From NCBI GenBank assembly GCA_026388365.1, contig JAPLJW010000254.1, forward strand, positions 1 to 6,685: DNA of 6,685 nucleotides. Direction: 5' to 3'. This DNA is from Deltaproteobacteria bacterium (GTDB lineage: Bacteria; Desulfobacterota; Syntrophia; Syntrophales; UBA5619). The translations under genes and the position numbers were made by a program. Shown here one piece after another: positions 1 to 5,641 of this stretch (position 1 is its first letter; the number at the start of each line of letters is the position of its first letter). Under the pieces are notes generated by a model, which saw only the letters and a program-made list of their open reading frames with translations, searched no databases and was not told where the DNA came from.

Positions 1-1617
1 GTCCACCTCTGCGGCCAGGAGAATATCCCCTTCGGCCCGGATCTCCTGTTCGATGTTGCCAACATTCGCAACTTCTGTTTCTTTCTGGAGATGTGCGAGG
101 ATGTCTGGGTCCCCATCCCACCCTCCTCCTTTGCCTCCATGGCCGGGGCGACCGTCATCGGAAACCTTTCCGCCTCGAACGTCACGATCGGGAAAGCGGA
201 ATACCGGCAGAGCCTGACGGCCAACCAGTCCGCCCGCTGCATCGCCGCCTATCTCTACGCTGCCGCCGGCCCCGGAGAATCGACGACGGACCTCGCCTGG
301 GACGGTCACGCCATGATCTGTGAAAACGGCAACCTTCTCGCGGAATCGGAGAGGTTTTTGGAAGGTTCCAGCCTGATCTTTGCAGATCTCGACCTGGACC
401 GTCTCATCCAGGACCGGATGCGCCAGACGACTTTCGGCCGGAATGCCTTCACACACAAGGAGGCCCTCCTCAAATTCCGGCGGATCGAGATGAATCTGGA
501 CCCCGTCGAGGGGCGCCTCCTCCTCGATCGCGAATACGTTCGTTTTCCTTACATTCCGACGGACCCCGCCAAGCGCGACCAACGCTGCTACGAAGCCTAC
601 AACATCCAGATTCAGGGCCTCGCCCAGCGTCTGAAATCGTCGGGAATCGGCAAGATCGTCATCGGCGTCTCCGGAGGGCTCGACTCCACACACGCCCTGA
701 TCGTCGCTGCCCGGACGATGGACATGCTTAAACTGCCCCGCTCCCATGTGCTGGCCTACACAATGCCCGGTTTTGCGACGTCCGATAAAACCTACCGCAA
801 TGCCCGCTGTCTGATGAAGGCGCTCGGGGTGGAGGCCAACGAGATCGATATCCGTCCGAGCTGCACGCAGATGCTCAAGGACATCGGTCACCCCTGTGCG
901 GAGGGAAAAGCGATTTACGATATCACCTTTGAAAACATCCAGGCCGGGGAGAGGACCTCGCACCTGTTCCGCATCGCGAACTTGAGAAACGCCCTCGTGA
1001 TCGGAACGGGCGACTTGAGCGAACTCGCCCTTGGATGGTGCACCTACGGCGTGGGCGACCACATGTCCCACTACAATGTTAACGCCAGCGTCCCCAAGAC
1101 CCTGATTCAGCACCTGATCCGCTGGGTCGCGCGATCCGTGCAATTCTCCGCCGAGGTCTCCGCGATTCTGATCGACATCCTGGAAACGGAGATCAGCCCC
1201 GAGCTGATCCCGGGCGATGCGGGGGTCCAGCCCTCCCAGAAGACGGAAGCGATCGTCGGCCCCTACGAACTTCAGGATTTCAACAATTTCTATACACTCC
1301 GCTTCGGCTACCTGCCGACCAAGATCGCCTTTATAGCCTATTGCGCCTGGCGGGACCGAACTCGGGGAGACTGGCCGGAGGTCCCCGAAGCGAAGAGAAA
1401 CGCCTACACGATCGGCGAGATACGTCACTGGCTGCAGGTCTATCTTTACCGTTTCTTCCAGATCAGCCAGTTCAAGCGCTCCTGCATCCCCAACGGCCCC
1501 AAGGTCGGTTCGGGGGGATCCCTCTCGCCGCGGGGCGATTACCGGGCCCCAAGCGACAGCGAGGCCGCAGTCTGGCTGGAGGATGCGAAGAGCATTCCGG
1601 AAAGGGATGAGGGATGA
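1..1617 (+). CDS. nadE: Glutamine-dependent NAD+ synthetase (5' end missing)
   Basis: Catalyses the last step of NAD+ synthesis: ATP-dependent amidation of nicotinic acid adenine dinucleotide, with ammonia supplied by an N-terminal nitrilase-type glutaminase domain. The frame is open from base 1, so the real start lies outside the window; 538 residues are visible. The end of the glutaminase domain comes first, with the expected nucleophile Cys at visible residue 32 in [12 protein letters not shown], then [11 protein letters not shown]. The synthetase domain follows, with its ATP-pyrophosphatase P-loop SGGLDS at residues 224-229, then [12 protein letters not shown] and [14 protein letters not shown]. 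The C-terminus carries [13 protein letters not shown] and [12 protein letters not shown]. From memory this closely matches the long Mycobacterium tuberculosis-type NadE (about 680 residues, intramolecular ammonia tunnel). By that comparison roughly 140 N-terminal residues are missing. The ATG at 91-93 is internal, not the start. The stop overlaps the ATG of the next gene by 4 bp. Identification is near certain. Confidence 0.97.
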   Translation, partial: VHLCGQENIPFGPDLLFDVANIRNFCFFLEMCEDVWVPIPPSSFASMAGATVIGNLSASNVTIGKAEYRQSLTANQSARCIAAYLYAAAGPGESTTDLAWDGHAMICENGNLLAESERFLEGSSLIFADLDLDRLIQDRMRQTTFGRNAFTHKEALLKFRRIEMNLDPVEGRLLLDREYVRFPYIPTDPAKRDQRCYEAYNIQIQGLAQRLKSSGIGKIVIGVSGGLDSTHALIVAARTMDMLKLPRSHVLAYTMPGFATSDKTYRNARCLMKALGVEANEIDIRPSCTQMLKDIGHPCAEGKAIYDITFENIQAGERTSHLFRIANLRNALVIGTGDLSELALGWCTYGVGDHMSHYNVNASVPKTLIQHLIRWVARSVQFSAEVSAILIDILETEISPELIPGDAGVQPSQKTEAIVGPYELQDFNNFYTLRFGYLPTKIAFIAYCAWRDRTRGDWPEVPEAKRNAYTIGEIRHWLQVYLYRFFQISQFKRSCIPNGPKVGSGGSLSPRGDYRAPSDSEAAVWLEDAKSIPERDEG

Positions 1618-1814
1618 AACAGGCACAATATAAAGATTTTGACGCCACGGAACTCTTCTGCCCCAAATGCCGGCGGGCCGCCCCGGTGCGGAAGCGCCTC
1701 CTGCTCGTCCTTTCGAACGGGGACAAATACGACTACACCTGTGTTTACTGCGGAACGTCCGTGGGTGACAAGATCGTGACGGAACGGGACAACCTCCGCG
1801 TCCTCCTCAAATGA
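1614..1814 (+). CDS. Small zinc-ribbon protein, function unknown
   Basis: A 66-residue protein with two Cys pairs, CPKC (residues 16-19) and CVYC (43-46). They are separated by a basic and hydrophobic strand region (RKRLLLVL) and a turn (SNGDKYDY). This is the layout of a single rubredoxin-knuckle zinc ribbon, probably binding one Zn2+. There is no signal peptide or membrane segment, so it should be cytoplasmic. The ATG overlaps the nadE stop (ATGA), and AAGGG about 7 bases upstream, inside the nadE end, can act as ribosome binding site, so translation is probably coupled to nadE. Its stop lies 6 bp from the stop of the convergent acetoacetyl-CoA synthetase gene. I do not recognise a characterised homologue. 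The cysteines and good codon use make it a convincing gene, but a role in NAD metabolism is suggested only by position. Confidence 0.85.
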   Translation: MKQAQYKDFDATELFCPKCRRAAPVRKRLLLVLSNGDKYDYTCVYCGTSVGDKIVTERDNLRVLLK

Positions 1815-1820
1815 ACGCCT

Positions 1821-3110
1821 TCAATCCTCCTGCAGGTCCCGGATGCCCGCGTAGTATTCGAGGGATTCCGGATTTTTGAGGGCGTCCCTGTTCAGGACGG
1901 CCTGCCCTTCGATGACCTTCTTCACCGAAAGCTCGACCTTCTTCATGTTCAGGGTATAGGGGATGTCCGCCACGGCGATGATCTTGGCCGGGACGTGGCG
2001 CGGGGATGCGTTTACGCGGATCGTCTTGCGGATCTGGTCCCGGAGATCGTCGTTCAGCTCCTTTCCCGGCGCCATCTTGACGAAAAGGATGACGCGGACG
2101 TCGTTCTTCCAGTTCTGCCCCACGACGATGCTGTCCTGAATCCCCTCGATATTCTCGACCTGACGGTAGATCTCCGCCGTCCCAATCCGGACGCCGCCCG
2201 GGTTCAACGTGGCGTCCGACCGGCCGTAGATCACGACGCCGCCCCGCTCATTGATGAGGATGTAATCCCCATGCCGCCAAACATTCGTATAGACCTCAAA
2301 ATAGGCGGCCCTGTATTTTTTATTGCCCGGATCGTCCCAGAAGTAGATGGGCATCGAGGGGGAAGGCGCCGTACAGACCAACTCGCCCTGCCGGTTGATG
2401 ACCGGTTTGCCGTTCTCGTCGAAGGCCTCGACCTTCATGGCAAGCCCCCGGCACTGAAGTTCCCCGGAATAGACCGGCCCCATAGGATTTCCCAGGGCGA
2501 AGCAGCCGTTGATATCCGATCCTCCGGAGATGGATGATAACTGAAGATCCGCCTTGATCTCCCGGTAGATGAACTCGAACCCCTCCTCGGAAAGGGGAGA
2601 CCCTGTCGAGAGAAGGGATTTAAGGGCCGAAAGGTCATAATCCTTTCCCGGACGGACCCCCTCGTTCATCAGCGCGGAAATATAACCGGCGCTGGTTCCG
2701 AAGACCGTGACCCCCTCGTCCTGGGCGGTACGCCACAGGAGATCCGGACGCGGATAGAAGGGATTTCCGTCGAAGAGGAGGATTTTCGCGCCCACGGCGA
2801 GCGAACTGACGAGCCAGTTCCACATCATCCAACCGCAGGTGGTAAAATAGAAGATCGTATCCTCGCGCGTGAGATTTGTATGAAGGACCAGCTCTTTTAG
2901 GTGGTGGATCAGGATCCCGCCGGCGCTCTGGACCATGCACTTTGGCAGTCCTGTCGTCCCCGAGGTAAACATGATGTAGAGCGGGTGGTCAAAGGGAAGC
3001 TGCTCAAAGTGGATGGAAAGGCCGCTTTCCGGCGCCCGGAAGTCTTTATAATGGACGGCGTCCCGGAGGCCGCTGATGTCCGGCTCGGTTTCCGTATAGG
3101 GAACATTCTC
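1821..3110 (-). CDS. Acetoacetyl-CoA synthetase, C-terminal reading frame
   Basis: The second half of the split ligase gene. The frame is open upstream to about 3314, but the sequence before position 3110 is out-of-frame and does not resemble the family. Authentic sequence begins ENVPYTETEPDISG and runs 429 residues to the TGA. It carries the ATP phosphate-binding loop TSGTTGLPK, the substrate-pocket region GWMMWNWLVS, the GGSDINGCF segment, the hinge region after RSDATLNPGGVRIGT, and the C-terminal lid with the presumed catalytic Lys in NMKKVE. There is no obvious ribosome binding site and start at the beginning of the homologous part. This supports one broken gene rather than two subunits. 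Confidence 0.55.
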   Translation of the reverse strand, partial: ENVPYTETEPDISGLRDAVHYKDFRAPESGLSIHFEQLPFDHPLYIMFTSGTTGLPKCMVQSAGGILIHHLKELVLHTNLTREDTIFYFTTCGWMMWNWLVSSLAVGAKILLFDGNPFYPRPDLLWRTAQDEGVTVFGTSAGYISALMNEGVRPGKDYDLSALKSLLSTGSPLSEEGFEFIYREIKADLQLSSISGGSDINGCFALGNPMGPVYSGELQCRGLAMKVEAFDENGKPVINRQGELVCTAPSPSMPIYFWDDPGNKKYRAAYFEVYTNVWRHGDYILINERGGVVIYGRSDATLNPGGVRIGTAEIYRQVENIEGIQDSIVVGQNWKNDVRVILFVKMAPGKELNDDLRDQIRKTIRVNASPRHVPAKIIAVADIPYTLNMKKVELSVKKVIEGQAVLNRDALKNPESLEYYAGIRDLQED

Positions 3111-3712
3111 TTTCCCTTGAAGAAGTAACCGTTGGCCACGAAGAGGACCTTGGGCTTGATCTGCCCGAAACGGTCCAGGACGCCCTTGATCCCGAAATCG
3201 GGGGAACAGGAAGACCACACCGCTCCCATACTGGTCGCGGCAAGCATCGCCGTCACGGCCTCGGGCATATTCGGCAGGAAGCCGGCGACGCGGTCTCCGG
3301 GGCCTATGCCGCAATCCTTGAGACCTTTCGCCAATCTCGCCACTTCGTCGTAGAGTTGAGCATAGGTCATCTTGACCGGTGGATGATCCTCACCCTTGAA
3401 AATGAGGGCTACGGAATCATCACGGAAACGCAGAAGGTTTTCCGCAAAGTTCAGGCGGGCGCCCGGAAACCACTTTGCCCCCGGCATTTTCCGCTCATCA
3501 TCGATCACCCGATCATAGCCCCGCGAGGCCTTGATCCCGACGAAATCCCAGACCGCGGCCCAGAATTCGGAAATATGGCTCACCGACCAATCATAAAGAA
3601 CGTCATAATCCGTGAAGGTCTGCTGGTGTCTCTGGTTGACCAAAGACATGAAGCGGTACATGTGGCTGTTCCTGATGCGCTCCTCTGAAGGCTTCCACAA
3701 TAACTTCCCCAT
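2909..3712 (-). CDS. Acetoacetyl-CoA synthetase, N-terminal reading frame
   Basis: The open frame as it stands in the sequence: 267 codons from the ATG at 3712. Residues 1-201 are authentic acetoacetyl-CoA synthetase N-terminal domain. Residues 202-267 are out-of-frame sequence rich in Arg, Ser and Pro (beginning RMFPIRKPSRTSAAS) with no family resemblance. If translated as written, the product lacks the ATP-binding TSGTTGLPK loop and the whole C-terminal lid, so it should be inactive. The start is supported by a purine-rich GAAGGA/AAGGAG ribosome binding site 6-11 bases upstream and by the family's usual N-terminus directly after the Met. Confidence 0.6.
   Translation of the reverse strand: MGKLLWKPSEERIRNSHMYRFMSLVNQRHQQTFTDYDVLYDWSVSHISEFWAAVWDFVGIKASRGYDRVIDDERKMPGAKWFPGARLNFAENLLRFRDDSVALIFKGEDHPPVKMTYAQLYDEVARLAKGLKDCGIGPGDRVAGFLPNMPEAVTAMLAATSMGAVWSSCSPDFGIKGVLDRFGQIKPKVLFVANGYFFKGKRMFPIRKPSRTSAASGTPSIIKTSGRRKAAFPSTLSSFPLTTRSTSCLPRGRQDCQSAWSRAPAGS
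3110..3116 (-). other. Frameshift site: in-frame G GGA AAG heptamer
   Basis: Read on the minus strand in the frame of the N-terminal half, the codons are AAG GGA AAG AGA. The bases GGGAAAG therefore form a heptamer of the X XXY YYZ type in the correct register. A -1 slip here continues as GAG AAT GTT, giving KGKENVP and restoring the enzyme's frame exactly. An extra G in the G run or an extra A in the A run would do the same. No Shine-Dalgarno-like stimulator lies 9-14 bases upstream. The nearest clear stem downstream (CCGGA/TCCGG) starts about 26 bases away, farther than usual for a stimulatory element. Confidence 0.6.
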
Positions 3713-3718
3713 TACAGA

Positions 3719-3758
3719 TCCTTCTCCTTAATTACTCAGGCAATTATATATATGACAA
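3719..3758 (-). promoter_or_regulatory. Possible promoter and RBS of the acetoacetyl-CoA synthetase gene
   Basis: The 77-bp gap is AT-rich compared with its surroundings. On the minus strand a perfect TATAAT (+ strand 3743-3748) lies inside a TATATATAAT run. It has no good -35 hexamer at 17 bp (AGGGAT). Alternatively TTGTCA (3753-3758) with AGTAAT (3731-3736) 16 bp downstream could serve. A ribosome binding site region AAGGAGAAGGA covers 3719-3729, 6-11 bases before the ATG. The RBS is convincing; the exact promoter is not. Confidence 0.4.
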
Positions 3759-3789
3759 GCCATGCATCCCTATTCGTCACACCGTCGGA

Positions 3790-4254
3790 TCATTTAGGGA
3801 ATTTTTTCTTCTTTTCCATGGCCTTTTGAAGTTTTTCAGCAAGAGAGCCCATCCCACCCGCAGCGGCTTCGTCCCGATAGACGACGGCATGATCGGGTGA
3901 TGCTGTTGTTCCCTCCAGATAATCCCCAAGGAGTTCACGGCTGTGGACATCCTCATGGCAGTAGGCGCAGAGATTTTCCCAGTTGCTTCCGTCTGGCGGG
4001 TTGTTGAGGTGATTGCCGTCCCTGTGATGGACTGTCAGGAGGTGGCGATGCGCAGCGTCAAAATCTCGACCGCAACGCCCGCAGATCAGGCCGTGAATGG
4101 CCAGCGACCTCTCCCGGTACTCATCCCCGCTCGACGGAAGCGCGGCTTTGATCTCCCGGACAACCTCTTCGGCTGTCCGGGCAGGTTTAGACTTGTCTGG
4201 AAGCGTCTGCATCCGGACCCGCCCTCCCCTGCTTCCATACGTTACACTGGCCAT
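3790..4254 (-). CDS. YajD-like HNH nuclease family protein
   Basis: A 154-residue cytoplasmic protein with an HNH (beta-beta-alpha metal) fold. Counting from the ATG at 4254, the zinc-knuckle Cys pairs are CGRC (58-61) and CAYC (96-99). The catalytic core is TVHHRDGNHLNNP (74-86), followed by DGSNWENLC and H100/H104. The run from YRERSLAIHGLICGRC through SNWENLCAYCH matches E. coli YajD, a roughly 115-residue HNH protein of unknown role, and the Lys-rich C-terminus (KAMEKKKKF) is also similar. The first 40 or so residues are a polar extension that YajD lacks. I chose the ATG at 4254 because GGAAGA lies 7 bases upstream; a TTG at 4275 would add seven residues. It is the third gene of the minus-strand cluster, 45 bp after the DUF948 gene. 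The fold makes endonuclease activity likely, but its target is unknown. Confidence 0.85.
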   Translation of the reverse strand: MASVTYGSRGGRVRMQTLPDKSKPARTAEEVVREIKAALPSSGDEYRERSLAIHGLICGRCGRDFDAAHRHLLTVHHRDGNHLNNPPDGSNWENLCAYCHEDVHSRELLGDYLEGTTASPDHAVVYRDEAAAGGMGSLAEKLQKAMEKKKKFPK

Positions 4255-4299
4255 ATCACATCTTCCGTGAGCCAAACGACTGAGATTACCCTTGAAGGA

Positions 4300-4722
4300 T
4301 CAGCGCGGCCGTGGGCCTTTGCCGCCTCTTTCTTCCGGAAGTCCGTCCGTCAAACCTCCGACAAAAGCCCGGACCCCCTTGACCACCGCCAGGGAGGTCA
4401 TCACCGTCCTGGCAAAGGGGAAGCTCATCCGGCGCCTGAGAACCTCTCCCACACCGAGTAAAACACCCACGATCCCTTGAATCCGACGTAGTGTCAGAGA
4501 AAATTCAGCGACCTGTCGGTTGACGGTTGTCGTCGTCCGGTTGATGTTGGTCGTAATCTCCTCCAAATTTTTCATAATCAGCGGGAGGCCTTGATTGAGG
4601 AGTTGAAGGGTCTCGGCCGTGGCCTTTGCCGTGCGCCAGATCTGAAGCAGAAAGGGAATTGAAAATCCGGCCAAGATCAGAAAGGCGACGCTCAATATGA
4701 TCAGAATGATTTCCATGTTCAT
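4300..4722 (-). CDS. DUF948 (YtxG-like) membrane-anchored protein
   Basis: A 140-residue protein with one N-terminal membrane helix (about residues 4-26, IILIILSVAFLILAGF onward). It is followed by a long polar, helix-prone stretch with TAKATAETLQLLNQGLPLIMKNLEEITTN-type heptads and a second hydrophobic region near IVGVLLGVGEVL and FVGGL. This is the DUF948 layout, represented in Bacillus subtilis by YtxG. The ATG at 4722 is preceded by GGAGAG with 8-base spacing; a second ATG two codons later is less well placed. It lies 28 bp downstream of the YtxH-domain gene. In B. subtilis ytxG and ytxH are also neighbours in a sigma-B stress operon, so the pairing supports both calls. The molecular function is unknown; a structural or stress role at the cytoplasmic membrane is inference. 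Confidence 0.85.
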   Translation of the reverse strand: MNMEIILIILSVAFLILAGFSIPFLLQIWRTAKATAETLQLLNQGLPLIMKNLEEITTNINRTTTTVNRQVAEFSLTLRRIQGIVGVLLGVGEVLRRRMSFPFARTVMTSLAVVKGVRAFVGGLTDGLPEERGGKGPRPR

Positions 4723-4750
4723 CAGGGGTTCTCTCCATCAATATCCGCGT

Positions 4751-5116
4751 TCAGACGGCTTTGCTCTGCTCCTCCCGGAAGGCCCCCACGCCCGCCTCGA
4801 TGGCCTTTTTCAGCCGGGTCTTCCCCTCTTGAAGGGATTCTTTCCCGCGTTCGGCAAGATCTTCCGCCTCTTCAACCTTCTCCTTCGCCGTCTCCTCCAG
4901 CGCCTTCAGCCGCGCCACGGTCGCATCGTATGCCTTTTTGCTCTTCTCGACGGCAAGGTCATATTCCTCTTTCGCCTTGGCCAGGATTTCATCCGCCTTT
5001 CGGGCGATATCCTCGCGGGTTTCCTTGCCGCTTTTCGGCGCATACAGTATGCCGATCACCGCGCCAATCAAACCGCCGATGATCAAACCTTCGATAAAAT
5101 CACCGCTCTTACTCAT
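4751..5116 (-). CDS. YtxH domain-containing protein
   Basis: A 121-residue protein. Residues 8-26 form a Gly-rich hydrophobic helix (FIEGLIIGGLIGAVIGILYAP) directly followed by the family signature APKSGKETRED. The rest, about residues 35-105, is highly charged Ala/Lys/Glu sequence predicted as a long amphipathic helix or coiled coil, similar to gas-vesicle-associated and LEA-like stress proteins. The ATG at 5116 has a strong AAGGAGGT Shine-Dalgarno 6 bases upstream and a near-consensus promoter 37-66 bases upstream, so this is the first gene of the cluster. The family is usually linked to general stress and the envelope; no enzymatic residues are visible. Confidence 0.92.
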   Translation of the reverse strand: MSKSGDFIEGLIIGGLIGAVIGILYAPKSGKETREDIARKADEILAKAKEEYDLAVEKSKKAYDATVARLKALEETAKEKVEEAEDLAERGKESLQEGKTRLKKAIEAGVGAFREEQSKAV

Positions 5117-5152
5117 GGCATGACCTCCTTATTATGTATTTTGTTAAATTGG

Positions 5153-5182
5153 ATTATACAACAGCCAACCGGTTGCAGTCAA
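5153..5182 (-). promoter_or_regulatory. Sigma-70 promoter of the ytxH-like operon
   Basis: Read on the minus strand, TTGACT (+ strand 5177-5182) is followed after 18 bp by a perfect TATAAT (5153-5158). This predicts a start near 5146 and a leader of about 30 bases that includes the AAGGAGGT ribosome binding site at 5123-5130. The spacer contains the 10-bp perfect palindrome CAACCGGTTG. The promoter begins just downstream of the lipoprotein gene's terminator, so the two transcription units are insulated. Confidence 0.75.
5166..5175. promoter_or_regulatory. Palindrome in the promoter spacer, possible operator
   Basis: CAACCGGTTG is a perfect 10-bp inverted repeat between the -35 and -10 boxes of the ytxH-like promoter. 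A dimeric repressor bound here would block polymerase. No regulator gene is visible nearby, and a 10-bp palindrome can arise by chance, so the operator role is only suggested by position. Confidence 0.3.
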
Positions 5183-5190
5183 AATAATTA

Positions 5191-5233
5191 AAAAAAACGG
5201 CCGGGCATCTTCATGCCAAGCCGTTTTTCTTTT
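5191..5233 (-). terminator. Hairpin terminator of the lipoprotein gene
   Basis: A two-part stem. The inner hairpin GGCAT-CTTC-ATGCC (5204-5217) has a 4-base loop. The outer stem pairs CGGC (5198-5201) with GCCG (5220-5223) and extends through A5193-5197 with T5224-5228. On the minus strand the stem is followed by a run of seven Us, making a good intrinsic terminator 16-58 bases after the lipoprotein stop. The + strand side also has a T run, but no + strand gene ends here. Confidence 0.85.
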
Positions 5234-5248
5234 ACGCTTTTTCCGATC

Positions 5249-5491
5249 CTACTTCTTCTTAGCCGGGGCTGCCGGGGCTGCCGGGGCTGCTGGGGCTGCT
5301 GTGGCTGCCGGGGCTGCCGGGGCTGCCGGGGCTGCCGGAGTTGCCACGGGAGCAGGAGCAGGTGCCGCTGCAGGCGCGGGGGCCACGGTCTCAGCAGGTT
5401 TTTGCTCCTCTGCCTTCTTGCACCCAACGACTGCAAAAGATAATGTCACAAAGAAAAGCAGGGAAAAAATGATAGCAGATACCTTTTTCAT
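5249..5491 (-). CDS. Small Ala/Pro-rich lipoprotein
   Basis: An 80-residue secreted lipoprotein. Residues 1-23 are a signal peptide (MKK, then a hydrophobic core IIFSLLFFVTLSFAVV) ending in the lipobox AVVG-C, so Cys24 should be lipidated. The mature 57 residues are KKAEEQKPAET followed by APAPA and repeated PAA/APA triplets, ending KKK. There is no folded domain, and the sequence looks like an extended Pro/Ala linker or wall-spanning tether with a basic tip. Residue +2 is Lys, which by E. coli rules favours outer-membrane sorting. The ATG at 5491 is preferred because AAGGAGGT lies 9 bases upstream; a GTG at 5512 would place that ribosome binding site inside the gene. The gene has its own promoter and terminator and diverges from the HyuA-family gene. 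The function is unknown. Confidence 0.87.
   Translation of the reverse strand: MKKVSAIIFSLLFFVTLSFAVVGCKKAEEQKPAETVAPAPAAAPAPAPVATPAAPAAPAAPAATAAPAAPAAPAAPAKKK
5262..5342. repeat. 9-bp tandem repeat, about 9 units
   Basis: The unit GCCGGGGCT (+ strand) is repeated head to tail in frame with the lipoprotein gene, each unit encoding an Ala-Pro-Ala type triplet. Six units are identical; those at 5289, 5298 and 5334 carry one or two changes. Unit length is a multiple of three, so copy-number change would lengthen or shorten the tether without breaking the frame. Confidence 0.85.
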
Positions 5492-5524
5492 AAACACGTC
5501 ACCTCCTTTCACAGATTTTTACAC

Positions 5525-5548
5525 CGATGCCGGTTCGCGGACGCATCG
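5525..5548 (-). other. Hairpin in the lipoprotein leader
   Basis: CGATGC (5525-5530) and GCATCG (5543-5548) form a perfect 6-bp stem with a 12-base loop inside the predicted untranslated leader of the lipoprotein mRNA. It lies about 34 bases upstream of the start codon and has no U tract. It might affect mRNA stability or be incidental. Confidence 0.3.
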
Positions 5549-5563
5549 CCGACATCGAGGCGG

Positions 5564-5591
5564 AACATACTCTTTTTTTTTGTCTTGTCAA
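5564..5591 (-). promoter_or_regulatory. Promoter of the lipoprotein gene
   Basis: Read on the minus strand, a perfect TTGACA (+ strand 5586-5591) is followed after a 16-bp A-rich spacer by TATGTT (5564-5569). This predicts a start near 5557 and a leader of about 65 bases with a hairpin and a strong ribosome binding site (AAGGAGGT at 5501-5508). Its -35 box overlaps that of the divergent promoter. Confidence 0.6.
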
Positions 5592-5613
5592 GATATTTTT
5601 CTCATTATATAAA
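5585..5613 (+). promoter_or_regulatory. Promoter of the HyuA-family gene
   Basis: TTGTCA (5585-5590), then 17 bp, then TATAAA (5608-5613), each one base off consensus. The predicted start is near 5620, about 22 bases before the ATG at 5642. The ribosome binding site is modest (AAGGG or GAGG at 5625-5634). The -35 box shares five bases with the opposing lipoprotein promoter. Confidence 0.6.
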
Positions 5614-5641
5614 CGCTGCACTCCAAGGGCGAGGCGGCGTC

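Larger units (their letters stand above)
1821..3712 (-). pseudogene. aacS: Acetoacetyl-CoA synthetase, split by a -1 frameshift
   Basis: Encodes an ANL-superfamily ligase that converts acetoacetate, ATP and CoA to acetoacetyl-CoA, AMP and PPi in the cytoplasm. Two frames are needed. Residues 1-201 are read from the ATG at 3712 down to the Lys codon at 3112-3110. The rest is read in the -1 frame from the Glu codon at 3110-3108 to the TGA at 1821-1823. Joined, they give about 630 residues, close to the usual ~650 of the family, with nothing missing at the join. Family marks are LLWKPSEERI at the N-terminus, KWFPGARLNFAENLLR, GAVWSSCSPDFG, the ATP-binding TSGTTGLPK (joined residues 250-258), FTTCGWMMWNWLVS, TLNPGGVRIGTAEIYR and the C-terminal lysine motif YTLNMKKVE (Lys about 591). 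A single lost G or A in the GGGAAAG run explains the split, either as a real mutation or as a sequencing error. Programmed slippage is possible but less likely. The gene is separated by 77 bp from the HNH gene upstream. Confidence 0.9.

Noticed and set aside
1815..1840. Possible terminator between the converging zinc-ribbon and synthetase genes
   Set aside because: Only 6 bp separate the stops; the CCTGCAGG palindrome nearby is short, has no U tract and lies in coding sequence.
1995..2537. 180-codon + strand open frame opposite the acetoacetyl-CoA synthetase gene
   Set aside because: Antisense shadow of strongly conserved coding sequence; no ribosome binding site and no recognisable domain.
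3356..3688. 110-codon + strand open frame inside the N-terminal half of the synthetase
   Set aside because: Antisense to conserved motifs; no start signal.
3943..4461. 172-codon + strand open frame across the HNH and DUF948 genes
   Set aside because: Spans two genes with clear family motifs on the other strand; composition is that of a shadow frame.
4505..4741. 78-codon minus strand open frame overlapping the DUF948 gene
   Set aside because: Frame-shifted reading of the DUF948 gene; charged low-quality sequence without a domain.
4697..5191. 164-codon + strand open frame antisense to the YtxH-domain gene
   Set aside because: Leu/Arg/Phe-rich complement of a Lys/Glu/Ala-rich helix; runs through the promoter and ytxH start.
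5262..5342. Possible CRISPR-like repeat array
   Set aside because: Units are 9 bp, contiguous without spacers, and keep a coding frame.
5213..5612. Gly/Cys- and Ala/Gly-rich + strand frames over the tandem repeat
   Set aside because: Repeat DNA reads open in several frames; only the minus-strand frame has a signal peptide, lipobox, RBS, promoter and terminator.
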